This document shows, piece by piece, positions 60,071 through 64,000 of a DNA stretch of 64,000 nt. The position numbers and the translations under genes are program-made. Position 1 is the first letter of the stretch. The number at the start of each line of letters is the position of its first letter. This stretch comes from Oscillatoria acuminata PCC 6304. GTDB taxonomy: Bacteria; Cyanobacteriota; Cyanobacteriia; Cyanobacteriales; Laspinemataceae. The DNA is taken from contig NC_019693.1 in the NCBI RefSeq assembly GCF_000317105.1, positions 4,155,227-4,219,226 on the forward strand, written 5' to 3'. The notes under the pieces are model-generated. The model was not told where the DNA came from. It did no database searches and worked only from the letters and a program-made list of their open reading frames with translations.

Positions 60071-63000
60071 TTACCCGAAAGAACCGGAACCGTCGTCATC
60101 TAGCAAGAGAAATAAGACATTTTCCAGCCCTTTTTCAAATCGCAAGGTTTTGACGATTTCGTGATGTTCGGATAGCACCGAATTGAGAATAATCATATCA
60201 GGTCCGATCGCCATTGCCTTTTCAATGCACTCTTGACCCGTCGCTGCCTCGACAACGCTGTACCCCTTCGCCTCTAAGACATCGACTAAGGTTTTGACGG
60301 CACCAGCATCTTCATCGACGACGATCACGTTCTTTTTCGAGGCCCCCTTGGACAGTAAGGCCCCGATATTCTCAAACAGTTTTTCGGTATCGATGGGTTT
60401 GGTTAAGTAGCGATCGATGCCTAGGCGATATCCCCGTTGTTTGTCCTCAATAATGGAGAGGATGATAATGGGGATATCCATCGTTTCTGGGTCATGTTTG
60501 AGCACTGCTGCTACATCAAATCCGCTGATTTGTGGCATCATCACATCCAGTAAGATTAAATCCGGTTTCAGGGATTTGACTTCGGCGATCGCCTCCATGC
60601 CATCTTTCGCTTCCCGGACTTGATATCCAGAACTTTCTAACTCTTGGCGCAGCAGGGACCGAATGTGAGTATCATCATCAACCACGAGAATCGTTTTGAC
60701 TGACTCCGTGTCCCGTTTCGGGGTCGTGACAATTCGTTCTTTGAGTTGTTTGACGAAGCTATCCAAGTTGAGTTTTTCGAGTTCCGGAATAACGCTAAAC
60801 CCCAGGGGGGGTAAGCTAAAGGAGAAGGTACTGCCTTCACCCGGTGTACTTTCAACCCAAATTGTGCCGCCGTGATGTTCGATAATTTGTTTACAGATCG
60901 GCAGTCCCAGTCCAGTCCCTCGCGGTTTATCTGTGAGGGTATCTCCCACTTGTTTAAATTTCTCGAACACTGTATCTTGAAACTCCGTGGGGATGCCGAT
61001 ACCCGTATCAATAATGCTAACCACCACCTGTTCCTCGTTTTGGGTGGCGCGGAGGGTGACGGTCCCGGTGTCGGTGAATTTGGCGGCATTGGAGATGAGA
61101 TTAATCAGCACTTGCAATAACCGATCGCGATCGCCGCTGACTTGTGGCAGTTCCGGTTCAATCTCCACTTGTACCTGTAACTGACTGGTTTGAAACAGAC
61201 TAGAAGTCGAGGCGATCGCCCGTTCCATGAGTTCACTCAGGGAAATCGGCTGCATTTGCCACTCCACTTTCCCCGCTTCCATCTTGGCGATATCCAGCAC
61301 ATCATTAATCAGATTCGTCAACCGTTCCCCTTCAGAAATAATAATCTCAATGTTGTCCGTGACTTGCTGCAACGCCCGCTGCGTCTTCTTGTCCGCGTTT
61401 TCGAGTGCGCCTACAATCTTATCATGGAGTTTTTTGTTGACAATTTTGGCAAATCCCACAACGGAGGTGAGAGGCGTTCGCAGTTCGTGAGAAACCGTCG
61501 AGATAAAGTCGGTTTTCATGCGATCGACTTCTTTCTCTGTGGTGATATCCCGAATTAAGGTGACGGTCCCGATACAGCTTGGACCCTGTTCCTCGGAAGG
61601 GGAGTCCGTGACAATGGAGGTGGCGACTGCTTTGCCGACGCGATTGTTGGTTAACGGAATTTCTGCCGATAGCACTTCCGTGAGATGTTCCCGGGATTGT
61701 GAAACTAAGGTGGCGAGTTCGGTACTCAGTCCCTCTTGGCAATCCTGACCCTGGAGTTCCGTGGGGGGTAATCCAAACATCTCTAATAAGGCGGGGTTCA
61801 AGCGAGAAATGCGATCGCGCATATCCGTCACCAGTAACCCATCGGCGATATTGTTGACGATCGCATTCAAATAAGCGACCGTATCTTGCAATTGGTTCAC
61901 GGTTCGCGCTAAATCGATGGAAATCGCCGCTTGTCCCGAGAGTAAGCGCAACACTTCCAGGCGATCGCGCGTAAAGGCGCTACGGGTGAGATTGTTCTCT
62001 AAATAAACAATCCCCACCAGTTTCCCTTGATTGACAAACGGTGCACATAACAGCGACTTCACTTGATAGGTACTGACATAGCGATCGTTCGTAAATAATC
62101 CCTCCCGGAGGGCATCATTTAAAACCACATGGTTTTGAGTCCGGCGGACATAATGAATAATCGACCAAGGCAGGTCGGCCTTGGTATCTAAGGCATCAAA
62201 TCGTAGCTTGATTCCCTGAGTTTTTTTGTCCAGACCTACCTCCGCCGCCAGAATCAGTTTTTCCCCTTCGGCTAACACCAAAAATCCTTTCTGCGCCCCG
62301 GCATTTTCAATGAGAATATTCATTAATTTCTCAACCAACTTCTCAAGTTGCAATTCAGAAGAAATCGCTTGAGACGCTTTAATTACCGTGGCTAAATCCA
62401 AAGCAGCAGAACTTCCAAAAGTCGTCGCTGTTGTCATTTGAGCCATTGCGGTGGCACTTCGGGAAAGGGTCGGCTGGCGTAGCTTTAACTGAGGATATTT
62501 AGCTTCTAATTGGTCTACCTTAATTTTAGCTCCCCATTTGGTATAAATGGCATAGGCTTCATTTAGGTAAGTGTCGGCGAATTTCTCCTGATGGCGATCG
62601 CGATAAAAATTCGAGGCCAGTTCATACGCCAAGGCTTCTTCGGGCAAATAGCCATTTGCTTTCGCCCCAGCAATGGCCCGTTCATAGCCATCCATTGCCT
62701 CTAAACTTTGACCTAAAACTCGGGCTTTCTCCGCTTCGACTAACTCATACTTATGCTGATAATTCATTGGGCCGAGTTCCGCCCATTGCCGCATTTTTTC
62801 TTGATTGCATTCCACTTGTTGCAAATACTTCTGCTGGTCTGCTGGAGTGGCGTAAGGATAGATGGATAGCAACACTAAAGAATAGTAAAAGTTGTGAACC
62901 GCCATTGTAAAAGCCCCGCTGACGGAACCGGAATATTCAGCGGCGAGGGTGGCATAAGTTAGGGCAACTTGTCGTTGTTTTAACAAAAAGTTGAGGATAG

Positions 63001-64000
63001 TTTTGGCGAGATAAACATTAAACAAAGACCATCCATCGTTTGCCGCTTTGAGTTTCGGCAAAATCATGTCTTCATTAAAAACCTCCCCGACTAACCGATA
63101 CTTATCCGGGGCTAACCCTTGTAAATTCGCCACCAATTGTCGCCAGGTACTGCCGTCATAGAGAGCAATTTCATACTTGAGTTTTTGGAGTAATTCAATA
63201 TAGGGCGTTTGTTTTCGCGCCACGGTTTCCAGGGATTCTCCACTTAAAAACAAGTAACTGCAATATTTACAAGCGCAGTAACTCGCATATTCTAAATCCC
63301 CCACTTCCAAGCCACTTTGTAGCCCTTCTTGTAACGCATCAACCGCGACTTTAACCGGCTGCTTCCAATGCTGCACGAAGGCAAACACCATATTATAAAC
63401 TTGGCATTTGAGGGTTTTCGCTTGAAACCGTTCTAACAATTTCACTGAAATTTGGGCGGCATAATAGCCCCGTTCAATGTCTCCGGACCCACAGAGAAGC
63501 GTGGCATACCAACTGTAAGTAAATGCAGCAATGGCAGAATGACCTTTTTCCAGACAATGTTCTAACGCCGTCACAACCAGTTGAAAGCATAACTCTACCT
63601 GGCTAGAATGTAAAGCCGGGGCGACTAAATTCATGAGAATTCGCATCACCGCCAGTTCATAAGGGTCGGTCATTTCCGGCAGTTCAGCGATGTTATCAAT
63701 ATCCGGCAATTGGAGGGATTGACTTCGTTCTGTTGAGGCGACTGCTAGGGAAATTCCCATCAAATTTAAGGCCGCTAATCCTGTTTCAATCGCTTGGCTA
63801 ATCTGATGTTGCGCTGCATACATTTGCATCTGAATTTCATACACTTTCACCCGGTCCAAAACCGCCTTGGCTTGGTTGAGAATCAGGTCAGCTAAGGTTT
63901 GGGCCGCCTGGAAATTTCCATTTAAGTATTCCGCCTCTAAGGTGGAGACATAGAGGGAGAGGGTTAACTCGTATTGGCTGTTCCAGGAGTCCTCCCCTAA
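60071..64000 (-). CDS. Large hybrid histidine kinase, GAF-PAS-HisKA-HATPase-REC-REC, cut by the window edge
   Basis: The frame is open through 64000, so at least 1,309 residues are encoded and the N-terminus is outside. The visible N-terminal ~520 residues are helical, TPR-like, as in the AAA/Ser-Thr kinase-linked multi-sensor kinases of cyanobacteria (LADLILNQAKAVLDRVKVYE near the edge). Then come a GAF domain (ASQAISSELQLEKLVEKLMN), a coil, a PAS domain (LNAIVNNIADGLLVTDMRDR), the H-box STVSHELRTPLTSVVGF, the ATPase NLISNAAKFTDTG / IDTGIGIP / GTGLGLPI, and two receivers. The first has ILLDVMMPQISGF and is complete. The second has MIILNSVLSEHHE, with Asn at the phosphoacceptor place. A TTG at 63859 is an internal codon, not the start. 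Confidence 0.92.
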   Translation of the reverse strand, partial: LGEDSWNSQYELTLSLYVSTLEAEYLNGNFQAAQTLADLILNQAKAVLDRVKVYEIQMQMYAAQHQISQAIETGLAALNLMGISLAVASTERSQSLQLPDIDNIAELPEMTDPYELAVMRILMNLVAPALHSSQVELCFQLVVTALEHCLEKGHSAIAAFTYSWYATLLCGSGDIERGYYAAQISVKLLERFQAKTLKCQVYNMVFAFVQHWKQPVKVAVDALQEGLQSGLEVGDLEYASYCACKYCSYLFLSGESLETVARKQTPYIELLQKLKYEIALYDGSTWRQLVANLQGLAPDKYRLVGEVFNEDMILPKLKAANDGWSLFNVYLAKTILNFLLKQRQVALTYATLAAEYSGSVSGAFTMAVHNFYYSLVLLSIYPYATPADQQKYLQQVECNQEKMRQWAELGPMNYQHKYELVEAEKARVLGQSLEAMDGYERAIAGAKANGYLPEEALAYELASNFYRDRHQEKFADTYLNEAYAIYTKWGAKIKVDQLEAKYPQLKLRQPTLSRSATAMAQMTTATTFGSSAALDLATVIKASQAISSELQLEKLVEKLMNILIENAGAQKGFLVLAEGEKLILAAEVGLDKKTQGIKLRFDALDTKADLPWSIIHYVRRTQNHVVLNDALREGLFTNDRYVSTYQVKSLLCAPFVNQGKLVGIVYLENNLTRSAFTRDRLEVLRLLSGQAAISIDLARTVNQLQDTVAYLNAIVNNIADGLLVTDMRDRISRLNPALLEMFGLPPTELQGQDCQEGLSTELATLVSQSREHLTEVLSAEIPLTNNRVGKAVATSIVTDSPSEEQGPSCIGTVTLIRDITTEKEVDRMKTDFISTVSHELRTPLTSVVGFAKIVNKKLHDKIVGALENADKKTQRALQQVTDNIEIIISEGERLTNLINDVLDIAKMEAGKVEWQMQPISLSELMERAIASTSSLFQTSQLQVQVEIEPELPQVSGDRDRLLQVLINLISNAAKFTDTGTVTLRATQNEEQVVVSIIDTGIGIPTEFQDTVFEKFKQVGDTLTDKPRGTGLGLPICKQIIEHHGGTIWVESTPGEGSTFSFSLPPLGFSVIPELEKLNLDSFVKQLKERIVTTPKRDTESVKTILVVDDDTHIRSLLRQELESSGYQVREAKDGMEAIAEVKSLKPDLILLDVMMPQISGFDVAAVLKHDPETMDIPIIILSIIEDKQRGYRLGIDRYLTKPIDTEKLFENIGALLSKGASKKNVIVVDEDAGAVKTLVDVLEAKGYSVVEAATGQECIEKAMAIGPDMIILNSVLSEHHEIVKTLRFEKGLENVLFLLLDDDGSGSFG

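Overview
The window is chromosomal DNA of a cyanobacterium, most likely a filamentous oscillatorian type. This rests on the very frequent GCGATCGC (HIP1) octamer, on cyanobacterial conserved proteins (DUF1815, DUF2839, a DUF6679-like protein, an ExoD-like protein, multi-domain GAF/PAS hybrid kinases), on heptanucleotide short tandem repeats, and on a heavy load of small palindromic and MITE-like repeats. The genus is inference. I saw no tRNA or rRNA gene and no CRISPR array.

1-10 kb: an edge fragment and three unknown small genes on the minus strand, facing an XRE regulator plus ImmA/IrrE-type metalloprotease pair. Then an NPPY-type methyltransferase, a haem-oxygenase-like iron enzyme, a relic of a glyoxalase II gene next to a repeat, a peptidoglycan-binding protein with an in-frame palindromic insertion, S-adenosylhomocysteinase and ExoD. 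10-20 kb: an AT-rich orphan cytosine-5 DNA methyltransferase between the 3' end of a MacB-type permease gene and a decayed second copy of that end, the MacAB-like efflux operon with its MarR-type regulator, two broken toxin-antitoxin modules lying tail to tail, a degenerate DinG-like helicase and a lipoprotein. 20-34 kb: a DUF1517-like protein, two paralogous pentapeptide-repeat proteins with a shared unrecognised C-terminal domain, tyrA, a beta-CASP nuclease, small conserved cyanobacterial proteins, two hydrolase-type enzymes and two candidate structured RNAs in gaps.

34-48 kb: a GAF sensor kinase, then a zinc-homeostasis island: a flavoprotein, znuB, znuC, znuA, hemB, a COG0523 GTPase with a WD40 partner, sufE, folE and a second, histidine-rich COG0523 GTPase. 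Three closely similar AT-rich GAGAAT-type operators (probable Zur boxes) lie before the flavoprotein, between znuC and znuA, and before the first GTPase. 48-59 kb: a Uma2-like protein, an alpha/beta hydrolase lacking its nucleophile serine, the iron-uptake genes feoA (two domains)-feoB-feoC, then a metal P-type ATPase module of HMA-like protein, ATPase with a cysteine-free TM6 motif, and a small one-TM protein with an Ala/Glu-rich helix and a His tail that looks like the mycobacterial PacL metal-efflux partners. 59-64 kb: an esterase, a single-domain response regulator and a very large hybrid kinase running off the window end.

The strongest candidates for something little described are the ATPase/PacL-like module beside Feo, the zinc island, the methyltransferase insertion at the macB 3' end, and the palindrome that has become part of a protein.
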